A DNA stretch of 64,000 bases from Lunularia cruciata. Lineage: Eukaryota; Streptophyta; Marchantiopsida; Lunulariales; Lunulariaceae. Under the pieces are notes generated by a model. It searched no databases. It had not been told where the DNA came from and saw only the letters and a list, made by a program, of their open reading frames with translations. Both the position numbers and the translations under genes were made by a program. Below are positions 22,818 through 35,153 of this stretch, piece after piece; position 1 is the stretch's first letter; each line of letters begins with the position of its first letter. The DNA lies in NCBI GenBank assembly GCA_948567375.1, contig OX419760.1, positions 52,018,001 through 52,082,000 of the forward strand. Direction: 5' to 3'.

Positions 22818-23823
22818 ATTGGCTGACAGATAGTGAGGGTACCAAAAAACTCCTTTCGGTACCATCAGTGATTTCCAGTGAAACTTGCTGGATAAGCAAG
22901 GGTAAGATGTTGAATCTATAATTTTAGGTTCAACTCGTTCAGAAGAAGAGGTAAAATTTCATTTCAGTTCTCTTTTGATATTTGTCTTTCAAATTGTGCT
23001 ACCTGAATACTTAGAATCTTAAAACTCGTTAACACTCGATCAATGGCAGACCCGGCTTCACTTACCAGAAAGTATGTCCCGTCGAATTTCTCACATTTGC
23101 TTTTATCTAATGCATCAAAAATACCCGATAGTCAAACTAAATATAAGCGACAGAATGTCCATTCTGTGGGCGAGACATAACACCCTAAAACTCTACAGAG
23201 CTACCTGACAGAATTTGAACTGCAATTTGAACAGTAAGACTCTCATGTGGCACTGATGATAAGCTCCTCCGGCCAAAACCGCCAAGTTACTTACTTCCAT
23301 GACAAGTTTCTCGCCAAGATTTGATTATGGAGCAGAAATCAACAACACAAGATCGAGTTTCATATGGCCTGTATAATGAACCAACATCCGCATCACAATT
23401 GCTCAGAAGTCTGAAAAGTGTGGCCATACTGTACATTTAATATAAACATATCCTATAATTCTTAGGCCGGTAAGTCAGATTTAACCCATAGATTAAACAA
23501 GCCGTTTCGTCTACATAATGTTCTTGGAAAGTTCCTGACCGCAAAAGTTCCAAAAGAACTGAACACCTTGTAGTATAGCTCTGCACTATTGCAAAGCTAT
23601 GCTAATCATTCGTTGACCGCACGGATAGAAATTCGCTGACATTAGTCTGTACAAACTTCTCATGGGGCTGAATGGAAGAAGCAAAACCAAGAACACCTGG
23701 AGCTAAGGCTTCCAGGGGTGCATTGTGAAACATTTTGAACATGCCATCACTATAGGTTGGAATTCAAATGCGTTATCTTGAACCGAAAGTAAATTACAAA
23801 TAATAGGCAACTAAACCATCCCA
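22818..23823. other. Intergenic region 3' of NDUFA1
   Basis: No gene is identified. Short open frames exist on both strands (for example about 46 codons from 23043 on the plus strand), but none has recognisable motifs or a second copy in the window. Confidence 0.4.
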
Positions 23824-23829
23824 TTTATT
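23824..23829 (-). terminator. Candidate poly(A) signal of NDUFA1
   Basis: The minus strand reads AATAAA here, about 290 nt downstream of the NDUFA1 stop codon. This is a plausible 3' UTR length, but plant poly(A) signals are loose, so the assignment is tentative. Confidence 0.3.
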
Positions 23830-24117
23830 TTCATTGAACCGCTGCTGAACTTATACTGCCAGTAAAATCAACAGCGGCTTCGCACAGTAAAATTGCTCGT
23901 CATCTCACTGTCCCTAAAATGGAGTCATTTAAGCAATCCCAAGATGCCCAGTAGCAGAGAGTTTGACATTGTACAAAAGGCTTTCATCTACTCAAATGGA
24001 TTACTACACTAATCGATGGTGAATCCCCAAATCATAGAGTATTTCGTGGTCGAATTCAGCATTACCATCGAATCATTGAACTGCTCAAAGCTTTCGATGG
24101 GGATTTCATACCCAGTC

Positions 24118-24787
24118 TTAGGTTGATTTGGCTGTTTCTTCAAGTAAACGAGCATCCCTTTTCTCCATCGCTTTATCCCAAGCGTCAGATCCTGGGTGCT
24201 TGGGCTGTCATACCCACCAAAAAATTCTCAAATCTGGGCCAAGTCCATCTTGTCGAGCAAAGAAAAACTCAAATTCACAATCCCTTGAGATTGCTCCATA
24301 AGTATGAAACAATTCAAGAGATGACCGGAAATTCCCTCTGGATTTAGTCGTTCCAAAATGCTAGTCATTTTCTTCTTTCTTGAAGATCTCAGAGGCATTA
24401 TTGGCACGAGATCCCTTCCAGATTTCAATAGATTAGGACTACAAAATAGAATCCTCGGATCCACAGCTGAAAAAACCCTAAAAGGTTTACAGTCAATTCT
24501 TCTGGGGTCATAAAAGCAAAATCAGGAAAGCAGGTAAAGGTTATTAAACAGAAGGTATCCTGGAGATAAAGATTATGAAACAGAAAACTCGATCGAGACA
24601 TACACAAGCCCCAAAGATCGATCGCAGACATTTGACATCAAATTTTAGTGACAAAACTCGAAGGTCACGACACTCGCTTGCTTACCCTCCCGTGTTCAAG
24701 CTTGTTGAAAAGATCCTGAGAGTTGCCCGCAACGCAGAGCATGAATCCGATGATGGCCAGAGGAGCCATCCCTTCCCACCACGACAT
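24118..24787 (-). CDS. NDUFA1: NADH:ubiquinone oxidoreductase subunit MWFE (NDUFA1), two exons
   Basis: Exon 1 is 24787-24686 (34 codons) and exon 2 is 24204-24118 (28 codons plus TAA). They are joined in phase 0 across a 481-bp intron that begins GTAAGC and ends GACAG. The 62-residue product starts MSWWEGMAPLAIIG and continues through a single membrane segment (about residues 8-22), then GNSQ, HGRPKHPGSDAWDKAMEK and RD. This is the hallmark order of MWFE, a small accessory subunit of the membrane arm of mitochondrial complex I (inner membrane, needed for assembly in characterised species). Plant homologues are about 65 residues and share GNxQ, HGRPKH and W-AMERRDK. Exon 2 lies hidden in another frame of longer spurious ORFs. 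A purine-rich GA tract occurs in the 5' leader and a TATA box lies about 320 nt upstream. It looks intact and is the only clear housekeeping gene in the window. Confidence 0.92.
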
Positions 24788-25108
24788 TTTGCCGCCCTTG
24801 TGCGGATCCCTTGAGTTCAGATGTAGCTGCAGAAGCACGAGCACCGGCGCAATCTCTCTCTCTCTCCCTTTCGTTGTATTTCTCTGGGGAAATGTCGCAG
24901 CAGCACTTTCTTCGTCCTTCTCTTCTCTGCACTTGTGACCTCAGCTGCTCACCCGGTCCGGATTGGACTGTAGCCGGTCCTTGCCCGGTCGCCTAAGAAA
25001 GTACATGGAGTTTTAATTTTCATCTATTTCCCCTTACAATGTCGCGATGGTAGCCTTGATAGGGGGGCGAAGGGCAAAGAGCGAGAGAGCGAGGGATGTG
25101 AAGGGAAT

Positions 25109-25116
25109 CTTTTATA
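25109..25116 (-). promoter_or_regulatory. TATA box of NDUFA1
   Basis: The minus strand reads TATAAAAG here, 322 nt upstream of the NDUFA1 start codon. It would place transcription initiation near 25080 and give a leader of about 290 nt containing the GA-rich tract at about 24852-24866. An unannotated 5' UTR intron is possible. Confidence 0.5.
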
Positions 25117-25139
25117 TTGAGGAGCGTTTATGAGGTTAT

Positions 25140-27300
25140 GGGTAAAAGAATTCTTCTTTTTAATTTTCAATTTATGGTCTATGTATACATGTTAAAAATC
25201 ATGAAAATGTATAAGAACATATGAATGTATTTAGATTTGTTAATATTTGGAATGATTTTTTATATGAAAGTGATAGATTTGGATAACTTGTTTTCAAATA
25301 TTAGTTTTCTACTTAAATAATTTTGGAATTTAATTAAAATTTTCTAGAAAATATAATTTATATATATTTATAGATTTTAGTATTTGGAGAGTTAATTGAT
25401 ATGAATAGATTGTGGTTTCGTATGCATGAAAAGATTCAAGATAGAGTATCCCATGTTCCTATTATTATTTTTGTATTAATTGTGGATCATTTCCTGTGTG
25501 AGGTCTTCAATCTTGACCCAAGATACACTATACCCCAAGTGTTTATTATAGACTCTTTACCTTACAAGCGTTGCAAGGGCTAAAGATCTATACGGGAAAG
25601 GCGTACAAGATTTTTGAATGAATTACTTGAGATGCTCGAGGGAGACAAGTGACTACATTGACTTATTAACACTCAAAATTATACACACTATGTTAATCCC
25701 GTCATTGATTGTTTTAGGTATATAAATTGAATCTTGTGTATGGTGAGCTTCAAAAAAATTTGTATTCTAGAGATTAGTTTGCATTATCTATACTGATTGT
25801 GTATGGATTCCCAGAACTTGATTCATATACCCATGATGAGTTTAGATAGGTTTTTCACTTATAACGATTGAGTGGAATGTAAGTAGACTCTTAGTTTATC
25901 AGTAATTGAGTGGAATGAAATCCATTGGATTGGATGAGATATGATTCTTATTTCTCTTATTCACACAATGATATCTTTGTTATATATTTATTAAAATGAC
26001 ATTTACATTCTACTCAAGGAACTCATTGACATTGGAGATAAACTAAAACTACCTAAGGAAATATGGACTTAACACAACACTAGAGTCCTCCAAGAAATAG
26101 AATACTTAAACCATAAGCAACCGATCTTAGGACTCAAGGAACCTTAACAACATTCGTTTCCTTATGTTGTTCCTTTCAACAAAATTCGATGGATTTACAT
26201 TTCTGGAATGATCAATGAAATAAATTATAAGATACAATACAAAGTTGGATACCTTCCTTCTCCTTAGCTCCCATAGCTCCTCTTTGCATGCTCAAAACAC
26301 CTTGATATTTTGGTAGAGAACTTATCACCTTAGGCTAAATTCTTAGATCAATAAATTTTCTCAAGAAGTTATAGGCTCATATATATATTCTTAAAAACTT
26401 ATATGCATATTTCAAATGAATCTAAAAAATTTCCTGATTAAAATTGCAAAACATTTTTAAGTTAAAATTATCTATCTTAACCATTATCCTTTAGCAAAAA
26501 TCGGATAACTTGGTTCAACTAAACAAATTTGGTTATCTCTTATATATTAATAAAATTGACCATATAGAATTAAAGATAAAATCTCTCTCAATCTACTTTA
26601 ATATAAAATTTACATAAATCATACAATATAATCTATCCTAAATTAAAACTTTCTGAAGTATTATGTATATCAAGTATTTAAAAACTGAATATTGGAGCTT
26701 TAATCTTATTTTTCTATATTCAATTTGAACTTTTCTCTTATTTATGTGTACTTAGTCTAAGATATCTTTAACTAGTTATTTCTTAGAACTTTTATCAAAC
26801 ACTCTAATTAACTCTATAAATAACTTCATCTTTCTTTCTTTATTATCTCTATATTTGGTGTCAATAGAACTTAAACTACATTCTAACCATACTTCTATTA
26901 TCCTTTACCAATGTTTATGTCTTGGTTTTCTATTTATGAATACTTTTAGGTTCTTACAATGATTGCTAGGGTTTGTCTGGGTCATTTGAGTAGGATGTGA
27001 GTTTAGATAAATAGATCATGAAGACTCATATCAAACCCAGTCAAAGCTCCAACCAAAAATTGATATTCTTTGTGGCATTTTTGAGGTTGTAATAGCTTGG
27101 AGCAATATCACTAATTTTTGTATTATGATCAATATTCAAATTTTAAGGGTTCTTCTTTATGAGTTCTTATGTATATATCTTTGTGTAAGTTTCCAAATTT
27201 TAATATTAGAGCAAAGGTTTCAAATTTTCACAACGGTATAGAGAGTTTTAAATGCAAAATTTATTTCAAAGAAGTTTAATGGGAATAATAATTTTTGATT
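25140..27300. other. AT-rich DNA with no recognisable gene
   Basis: Base composition changes at about 25140 to strongly AT-rich. Only short spurious frames are seen. The sequence style resembles decayed retrotransposon or LTR DNA, but I could not align it to any other part of the window. Confidence 0.5.
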
Positions 27301-28640
27301 ATGCCAATTGAATGTAAGGACCTGCTTCTATACCAAGGACTGCGTAGAACACTAGGTAAGAAACTAGATGACAAGCTTGAGCTCAATGGGAGGACATCAG
27401 CTTGAGGACTATTAGCATTATGCAATTGAGTCTTTTTGATGAAGTGATATACATTGTCATGAACAAAAACCTGATATTGGAGTTGTTGTAAAGTTGGAGA
27501 GTTTGTACATGATAAGTCTTGAATAGACTGATTCTATTTAAGACCCACGATCTATGCATTCTAGATGAAGCAATGCCAAAGTATGATCAAGCACCTTAAA
27601 GCATTCAATACAATATCATTTATGAGTTGCTGAGTGTGATAGCCTAGGGTCATCATACAAATAGTAAAAATGGCAAGAATGGGTCATTCATTCAAGCATA
27701 TGAGTAAAAAGTTACAAAAATTGAAGAGAAGTATCACTATGTTGTGGTTTCTGTATTATCTTTTATGTAACCTCTTGGGTAAAACTCCCAAAAGAAGGTA
27801 GTATCACTCCTTATGGTGCACTACAAAAACGGAAAACTAAAGATGACTTTCACTACAAATCTATTACAAATTATTCTTGAAAGTGATGGCTCGCTTTGCA
27901 CAAAAGGTCACTTCACACCAAATGCTACTACTCCAAAGATGCACAATTTGTAAAAGGCATGACTCCAAACTAGTCTTTATAGTGATAGGTCGACTTGCTT
28001 TTCATTTCCATGGTACTTTCAATGCTCTCAGATACCCAAAACTCTTCCATACATTGCCACACTCCTTTGGAGCCTCAAGGATAAAACACCTAGACAAGTG
28101 TGAATGTCTTCCTACACCCCACATGCCTATGTTTCTACTGTAAGGTTCTATCACAACCCACTTTTTCTTTTTGTCCCAATCTTTCTTCTTTCTAGTAATT
28201 TAATAGTGTTTTAGACAATGTGGATTAAGTGCTATAATAGTTCTAAGTAGTATAAACTAGTTAATTCATGCTCCATCTTAAATTAAACAAACTTTGGATT
28301 TGGCTAGACAAACCTTCCACCAATCATAGGTTTCTCAAAACAAGGACCAAAATTATCTTACCAAGATTGGAGAACATTAGATTTGTATTATACCCTATTC
28401 ATACTAAACAAACAATGCAACAAGCACTACAATACAAGATGGCTCACAAGAAAATGTCAGAATGCACCTGATGATACACCTATAGCACAATCTTTGGCTT
28501 GAGGATACAAATATGATGGAGGATATTTGCCATAGTCTAAATTATGATAATAATTTAATGGTGTGGTTGATGTCAATATACTTTGTATATGTGGTAACGC
28601 CAATAATGGAACTATTAGAGGAGCTTACACCCTATTACAA
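27300..28640. other. Probable degenerate retroelement DNA, unassigned
   Basis: An 88-codon plus-strand frame (27877-28143) has a Cys-rich CTICKR segment but no firm family resemblance. Surrounding frames are full of stops. This is probably the body of the element whose coiled-coil ORF follows at 28650, but that is inference. Confidence 0.3.
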
Positions 28641-28649
28641 ATAGTTGGA

Positions 28650-29530
28650 CTCCACCATTGTTTGAGCAAGTTAAGATTGTAAACTACCTTCAAGTCAAGA
28701 TGAGTATAGCTAGCAAAGGCAAAGCCCTGCTTTGTTGTTGGTTAATACTCACAAATAAGATGGTATTGTCAAAGGAAAAAGACCAACTGCTCAACAAGTT
28801 CCAACAAAAGGAATTGGCATTTAGAGAACAACACAAGGTCATCCTATGACACCTATAAATTAAGGTTGATGTATTGTAATCTAAGTTTGTTGAATAACAA
28901 ACCCAACATAAAGAGCATATGAAGGCCCAAGACAAAGAGTTGATGATCATCTGAATAGAAGTAGATGCCACTAATACTAAGGTAGCTAGAGTAGAATGGT
29001 AGTATAAGAGTCTGAAAGAGCTCACATATCTTTATATATAGGAAATTACTACAAGCTTAAAACAAGCATGAGAGAAGGAGAAGGAGATTACAAAGAAGGT
29101 ACAAGAGAACTTGAAGTCAAAACCTCAACAAGACTGCAAGAACTTAGCAAACAAGCATGCAAAGCTTATCACGACCATAGAACATATAGTGAGTCAACTC
29201 TTGAACCAATTGGAATGGATAGCCAATGATATCATGAACTAGACAAAGATCAAAGACTTCAAAACTCAAATCAAGGCTCTTGAGAGGAAGGCCTATATGA
29301 ATAACCAAGTAATAGCCTTGCCCCTCAAATTGCAAAGCCATACAAACTCCAAGTTCAATGAGGCACAAACAAGTATTGCAACAAGGTTGCCAAGTATAAA
29401 ATTGAGCTTGTAAAGCTCATTCAAATCTGCAAATGTGCATGTATTTCATCCCAAGCTCAGCCAAATCATCATACATTGACTAACAACCTCAACAACGCCT
29501 TACAACCCAAGTTGTGGAAACCTTTATAAT
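28650..29530 (+). pseudogene. Decayed coiled-coil ORF of a retroelement (copy 1)
   Basis: Read through about ten stops, one plus-strand frame gives a Lys/Glu/Gln-rich, Leu-spaced protein (segments KEKDQLLNKFQQKELAFREQ and EKEKEITKKVQENLKSK) typical of a long coiled coil. It is followed by LTR-like DNA at 29690. The same kind of ORF recurs at 46990-48300 (plus) and at about 52900-53280 (minus), each beside retroelement sequence. It may be a gag-like or extra ORF of one retrotransposon family; I do not recognise a named family. Confidence 0.45.
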
Positions 29531-29689
29531 GATCAACCCATTTCATACTCATTTAAATATTGTAATTTGTACATATCCTATAGTTCATGTTCATATCATA
29601 GTCAAGACACTTTGTACTTGTAAATAGTTCATAGATCTTAGTGTAAATATGAAACCCAAATGAATCACAAGATGACACAAGAAGATACA

Positions 29690-30700
29690 ACACACCTGCC
29701 AAACACGTAGTGTTATGTAAGATGCACCTACTTGGGTATCAGATTAGGATAAGATTAAGATAATATTAGTGAGGACTAGATGTAATTAGAAGATTTCTAG
29801 TAATTTGTAGCCATTGGATTGCTTTGGCAGCTAAGTAGGAAATGTATTTAGGGCTTAGATGAAATCTTTGATGGGTCCGTTATTTCTTTGCAATAAATAA
29901 GGCAATACCATCAAGGCTATCAAGTTGGTATATTCATATTTGGCTACTCTTTGTATGAATGTCTGTCTACTTAATCACTAAGTTATGAGGAATCTTGGTG
30001 TAGAAGCATAAGCACTAAAGTGAAGGAATCATTTGTGTGGAACTATAGGATGGACCTCTAGGTGCTCTACATTGACTAGAAAAAATATTTTAATGGCTTT
30101 TTATAGGCTTAAGTAAGTACCACATATTGGGAGACTAAGTAGTATGGATCATTTAACTCTCTTGTAAAGTAGTGCCTTCTAAAAAGGGTAGTACACTATG
30201 CTACAGTCATAGATAGCAAAGAGATGAGATCCTTGGAAGATCTGACTCCAATTTAGTTGGTGCATTTAGCATACAACTTGTGAGACATTATGATATTTGT
30301 CTATCTTATATGACCTGATGTTTGTAGTGGTGGTGCCGATGGTAGATCATTGAACAATCATGATGACAGTAGGCAAGAATTTGGTCAGGCTAATTGGAGG
30401 ATCAGGAAATTCTAAGGAAAATTTGACCTTTATTGCAAATGATTCATCACCTCCAAGTGTCTTCTAGACTATAGTTATTGAAAGTGATTGATTGATTGTT
30501 TATATTGTTGTAGTACACCAATAGGGGTGATACTACCCTAATCTAGGAATGACTTTTCCAAAGAGGTTAAATAAGACACAATAGATTGTCAATATGGTGA
30601 CACTTTTGTCTCATTTCTAGTCATATCCAACTCATATCCTTGTGGGTTTACCAATTCTTACCATGATATTACAAATTTGAATGACATTGTGTTGTTATAT
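29690..30700 (+). mobile_element. LTR-like and leader sequence
   Basis: This stretch contains ttaggataagattaag, similar to the tandem LTR-like unit at 48584. At about 30625-30690 it shares tcatatcc, cttgtgggN and ccaa blocks with 49670-49720, which follows that unit. The two loci are therefore probably LTR-plus-leader parts of one family. LTR ends could not be fixed. Confidence 0.35.
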
Positions 30701-31373
30701 TTTTAGGCACCACTACCAAAGATATGCTCATTGGAATACCTTGAAACTAGGAAGTCTTGGGCAATGAATACCATCAAGGAATCAAGTGCCAAGAGGCATT
30801 TAAACCTTTGGTGAACAAAGGTACTTATGAGGAACAAGAGAAGAGAAGTCAAAGGATGTGTTGCTTGTGAAAGAGAAACTCAAGATGAAGTTAGTCCTCT
30901 TGAGAGAAAAAGAGTGAGTGACATCAAGCTCACCTTATAGTGTTTATCATTGGAATGAGAAGAATTTGGGCTAAAGAATGATGCAAGCTACTTACTTATG
31001 ATGCCTTTAAGCATTACAAGAATTCAATCAACCAATGATGAGTACAAAGACTCAATATTGAAAGAATTGTCTAAAAAATGAGAGATCATTGGAAATAAGT
31101 ACCAACTATTTTTTGACTTGAGTTGTAGTAGGTGGAAGGATCTTATCTTCCATGCCTAGTGGACTTCTTTGTTGCTAAGTTGGCTCCAAATACCAACTAT
31201 GGTAGTACAATTCCCATATGGTTAGAATCAAGAGAGATCAGTTCACAGTTGTCAACAACCAAAGAATATGACAAAGAAAGGTTTCCACAACTAGTTTATG
31301 CCTATGACTTGTCAATCATTCCAATAGTAGACCAGTTTCTTTCATTAGTTATGGCAAATGATGCACCTTTCAC

Positions 31374-33650
31374 TTGATATCAACTATCAAGAACTATAGA
31401 ACTATCAAAATTTCAAGAGAGAAGATGAAGAAGAAGATAGATACTTTCCTTAAAGAGTTCAAAGAAATTTCAATCACCAACCAAGACGAAAGCTATGCTG
31501 ATTGTTTGAGTTATTTTGAAATCCACTACAAAAGAAGGCCCATGATTGGTATATGCATGTTAGCCAAGATCCATAGAATATAGTGGATTGGCCAACAATT
31601 TGTAGAGAGTTCCTAAACCAATTCTGCATGTTGGATTACAAGGCCAATATGTTTGCCACCCTCAACAACCTTGGACAAAGACAAAATGAGAAGTTTAAAT
31701 ACTACACAAAAATAAAATCAAAGTTTTTTGAGTAGGATACTGACTTGAGATGCCACCTTAGGATACTCAAACACTCAAGCTATGGCCTAGTTATTGGGGG
31801 ATTGCCAATGGAACTTTGTATCTTTGCCAAGGAATGTGAGCATAATATATTAGCAAAGGTGATGAAGTTGGCCAAATTGTATATATCTATCCAATTGAAT
31901 CCCTTGGGAAAGTTGTTTGTGTTCTTGTTGTGAAGAAAACAAAGAAGGTCACAAAACAAAGTGCATGATCATCTTCAACAGAACCTTCAAGTGAGTCTTC
32001 CTTGTTAGAATCCTCATCATCTGAAAAAAAGAAAGAACATTGTTAGGGGGTTAAAAGAGTCACGATCATCACATAATCAAAAGCACCTCCAAGGACTCCA
32101 TGTAGTTAGGATCAAAGTTGGAGGAATTCATTAAGGAGTTCTCCTACTTCAAAGTACAACTAGTTGGAAGAAGTGAACAAAAAAACTACTTTTGTATACC
32201 CAACCCAACATCTAGTTTACAATGTGTGGAAAAATCAGACACACCAACATAGAACGTATGAATAATCATCCTACTTCCTCAATACACCAAGTGGAGTGGA
32301 CTTCTACCTGGCATGAGTAATTGTATTAATGGGTAGAAGAGGAAGACTAAGTGTTTGTTGTCCAAATAGTTGTCCTAAATATAGCTCCTACCTAGGCCTT
32401 CCCAACCCTCCATTTTGTACCAAGAGAATACCTTACAGAAAGCATGTAATGCAAGACATTTCCATCAAGACAACCCGCTACCCTTGGGAAGTGTTACAAT
32501 CACAAAGGACAAGGACATTGGGCCTCCAACTATCTAGAGCCTTGCAAACCAATATCCTATGTTCTGCTATCCAAAAACTACAAAGGACAAGGGCATATAC
32601 CAGAAAATTGTCCCCTAACCGCTAGTGCCAAAGCCTCCAATAAGATATGTAAACATATCACCAAATGTAATGAGGATCCATAAGTCAACATGTCTCTTTC
32701 AAAGAACCACAAGAGGGAAAACCACCACTCTTAGATGATGATTGATGGCCAGATGTGGAGGTGAAAAAATTAGATACACATGTAAGAAGGAAGGGAATGA
32801 GCAATTCAACCTCATCTATGACTAACAACTCACCCATGCCAAAAAGGAAGTAGAGTTGGCCTAAGGAAATTCTTTCCAAACAAGAGTTGAAACTTTTGGA
32901 TAAGATCAGATGGATGGAGCACCAAAGGCAATAGGAACCACCCTTAGACCATAAGAAAGGAGAAGATGGACAGCCTTTAGCAAAAATGGCTACAATCTAC
33001 CCATTGAACATTCACCAAGAAGTTCAAGCTTTAATAGAAGAGAAAGTACTAAAAGTACATCCATCAAAGATACGAGTCAGCGTAGGTTCATTGCTCCTCC
33101 CAAAACTTAGTCTACTTTAGCACAATTCAAGTATTTGACCACCAAAGGAAAACCAGGAAGCACCACTAGTGTTGCCACCAAACCACACCACCAATACTAC
33201 ACCATTGGCCATGCTAACAATTCATTTTTCAACTAAACAAAGTATGAAACCAAGGAGCAACTCAAGAGACTACAAAAAGAAGCATGTCTACAAAACTCTC
33301 ACTTCCAACAAGCTTTCCAAAAAAGAAGTCACAAAAGGTGGGATCATTATTAGGAGTTACACAATACAACATATTTGCCAATTTGTGGTCTTGCAAAGCC
33401 AATGTAACTTTCAAATAGTTGTGGGAAGATGGAAAGTTGTACAAGAAACAACTAGCATTGGCCCTCAAGTGTATACAAATCAAACAAAAAGTGATCTCCC
33501 TACTATTTACAAAATAAATCTTGAAGACTTGGGATCACCAATGCTAGAGATAGAAGTTAATCGTTACATCATTCTATCCATTTCCACTAACTCAAGGTTT
33601 GGAGTACATGTCATGACAACTCTTAACCTAAGATACACCAATTTTTAGCT
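31374..33650 (+). pseudogene. Retrotransposon gag and protease remnant
   Basis: In order on the plus strand, with many stops and frameshifts: a gag-like region (31374-31940) with helical segments including FKEISITN, ESYADCLSYFEIHYK and NQFCMLDYKANMFATL; two degraded CCHC zinc knuckles at about 32495-32615, both keeping a KGQGH core (KGQGHW and KGQGHIPENCP) while several Cys have become Tyr, His or Ser; and a protease-like segment at about 33530-33645 (GVHVMTTL, where the active-site DSG/DTG is lost to TNS). The chromovirus LTR follows at 33874, so the pol region is missing or was displaced. The element is not functional. Confidence 0.55.
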
Positions 33651-34246
33651 TATGCCCCAAATCCTAAGGTTTGCAGGTCAAATGAGACCTTGACTACTAA
33701 AAGTGCTAACCAAGGTACCTATTGCAATTGGTGAGGTGATGTTTCATCTATATTACATTTTTTCATCCAATGATCAAAATGGGTTACCAATTACTTATTG
33801 GGAGACCATAGTTTTATGGGGCTCATATAGAGGTTGACTAGCACGAGCACAAAATATGGAATCATAAGATTCTTGTAACAATATGCTTAAAGAACATTCC
33901 CCAACTAGGAGAGAGTTGACAAATGAGTCAGTCAAGACTAATGAACTAGTAAATAAGCCAAATAAACCAAGAATTATAAGAATATTCTAAAAGTATCTAG
34001 GAAGCTATGTTTTTACCTTCCAAGTATTGGGTAATGTGCATGCCAAATGGTGACTTCTAGGAGGAAGCTTCTTAAGAAGCTTCTTGGCTAGCTTCACTTG
34101 TATGCCAAGTAAGTGGCTTTTAGAAAGAAGCTTCTTGTGGAAGATTTTTGACTAGCTTAGCTTCCATGTCAAGTAGACGGCTTCTAGAAAGAAGCCTCTT
34201 AGTTAGCTTGGCTTGCACTCTAAGAAGGTGGCTTTTAGAAAGCTTA

Positions 34247-34996
34247 TGTAATACCAATAATTAGACATATGATCTAGAGATAAAATTTGGTTTGGTAACA
34301 TTTGGGAGGATGTTATACATGATGGACTAAGTAGTTAGACAGTGGTATCACCAAAAGAGTACTTCTATTAATAGACCAAATATTATAATATATTTGAAGA
34401 CTTTAGAATCAATAGCTAGACATATGATCTAAAGGTAGAATATTTGGGTTGGTGACATTTGGAAGGATGGTACATATAATATATGAAGTAGATCACGTAG
34501 AGGTATCACCAAAAGAGTACTTCTAGTAATAGGGCAGAAACAAAAATAGGCCTAAAAACTTTGGAGGTAATTTTGGAGGCCTAAACGGATGAATTAGGCC
34601 CCAAAAATGTGTAGATTAACCCCTCCCTCTCAATAAGGGAAGGTTGGCCTTCCCTCCCCCAACTTTGTCTCACCAAGAGCTTTCCAATGGTACCTCACTC
34701 ATGTGATTTTGAGATTCCTACAAGAAGATTCTCTAAAAGATTCTCTTTGGTCAAAGCCTATTTGACCAACCGGATGGGACAAAGATCTACATGTTACCCA
34801 TCCACGAAAATAATCTAAGGGTGGAGCTTGCTGACATGTCACCTATCCATGTACCTAATCCTATGGTGGAGCATCCTTAGAAGAGATCCTCTTTGGCTAT
34901 ATAATAAAGAGAAGGTGCTCCCTTGGAGCACCAAAGTTTGAGTGTGAAACTTGTATTTTCTCTTATGTGTTTCCTTGCTATCCTCAAAATATTACA
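34247..34996 (+). mobile_element. Solo LTR R1 nested in the chromovirus 5' LTR
   Basis: This 750-bp unit has inverted termini TGTAATA and TATTACA and is flanked by gctta on the left and gcttc on the right (a 4 of 5 match to a target-site duplication). The uninterrupted 3' LTR reads straight across this point. A relative in the opposite orientation lies at 63097-63676. Its internal sequence includes a gctatataataaagag promoter-like run near 34900 and a 161-bp internal duplication. Confidence 0.75.
34262..34540. repeat. 161-bp tandem duplication inside solo LTR R1
   Basis: The block beginning tagacatatgatctaNag at 34262 recurs at 34423, and both copies run to tatcaccaaaagagtacttct. The related solo LTR at 63097-63676 has a single copy, which accounts for almost all of its 170-bp shorter length. 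Confidence 0.75.
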
Positions 34997-35153
34997 GCTT
35001 CCTAAAAAGCTTGTCAAGAGACTTGTATGTTCACTATAAATATCAAAGTCTAAGCTCATGCTAGGCATTTGGAGTTTCACTCAATCAAGAGTCCCAATGT
35101 GATCTTTCACTCCAATCTTCCATTCTCTTATTTCTCTCCTTGGTATTTTATAT

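Larger units (their letters stand above)
33874..35150 (+). mobile_element. 5' LTR of chromovirus element, with nested insertion
   Basis: The LTR starts tgtaacaatatg, as does the 3' LTR at 39846. It ends in a block shared with it (tgctaggcatttggagt, then tctctccttgg) just before the primer site. A core promoter is visible in both copies (ctataaatat at 35034-35043; cctataaatacaag in the 3' copy). It is about 950 bp longer than the 3' LTR because of a nested solo LTR (34247-34996) and an expanded local repeat of about 50-65 bp units at 34040-34245. Confidence 0.75.

Noticed and set aside
22657-22899. 80-codon minus-strand ORF
   Set aside because: It spans the 22754-22817 inverted repeat and has no recognisable motif; the hairpin explains it better.
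24228-24464. 78-codon minus-strand ORF
   Set aside because: It lies inside the NDUFA1 intron and ends before exon 2; no independent support.
24696-24932. 78-codon minus-strand ORF over NDUFA1 exon 1
   Set aside because: It is an out-of-frame shadow of the NDUFA1 leader and first exon; its Arg/Glu run comes from the GA repeat.
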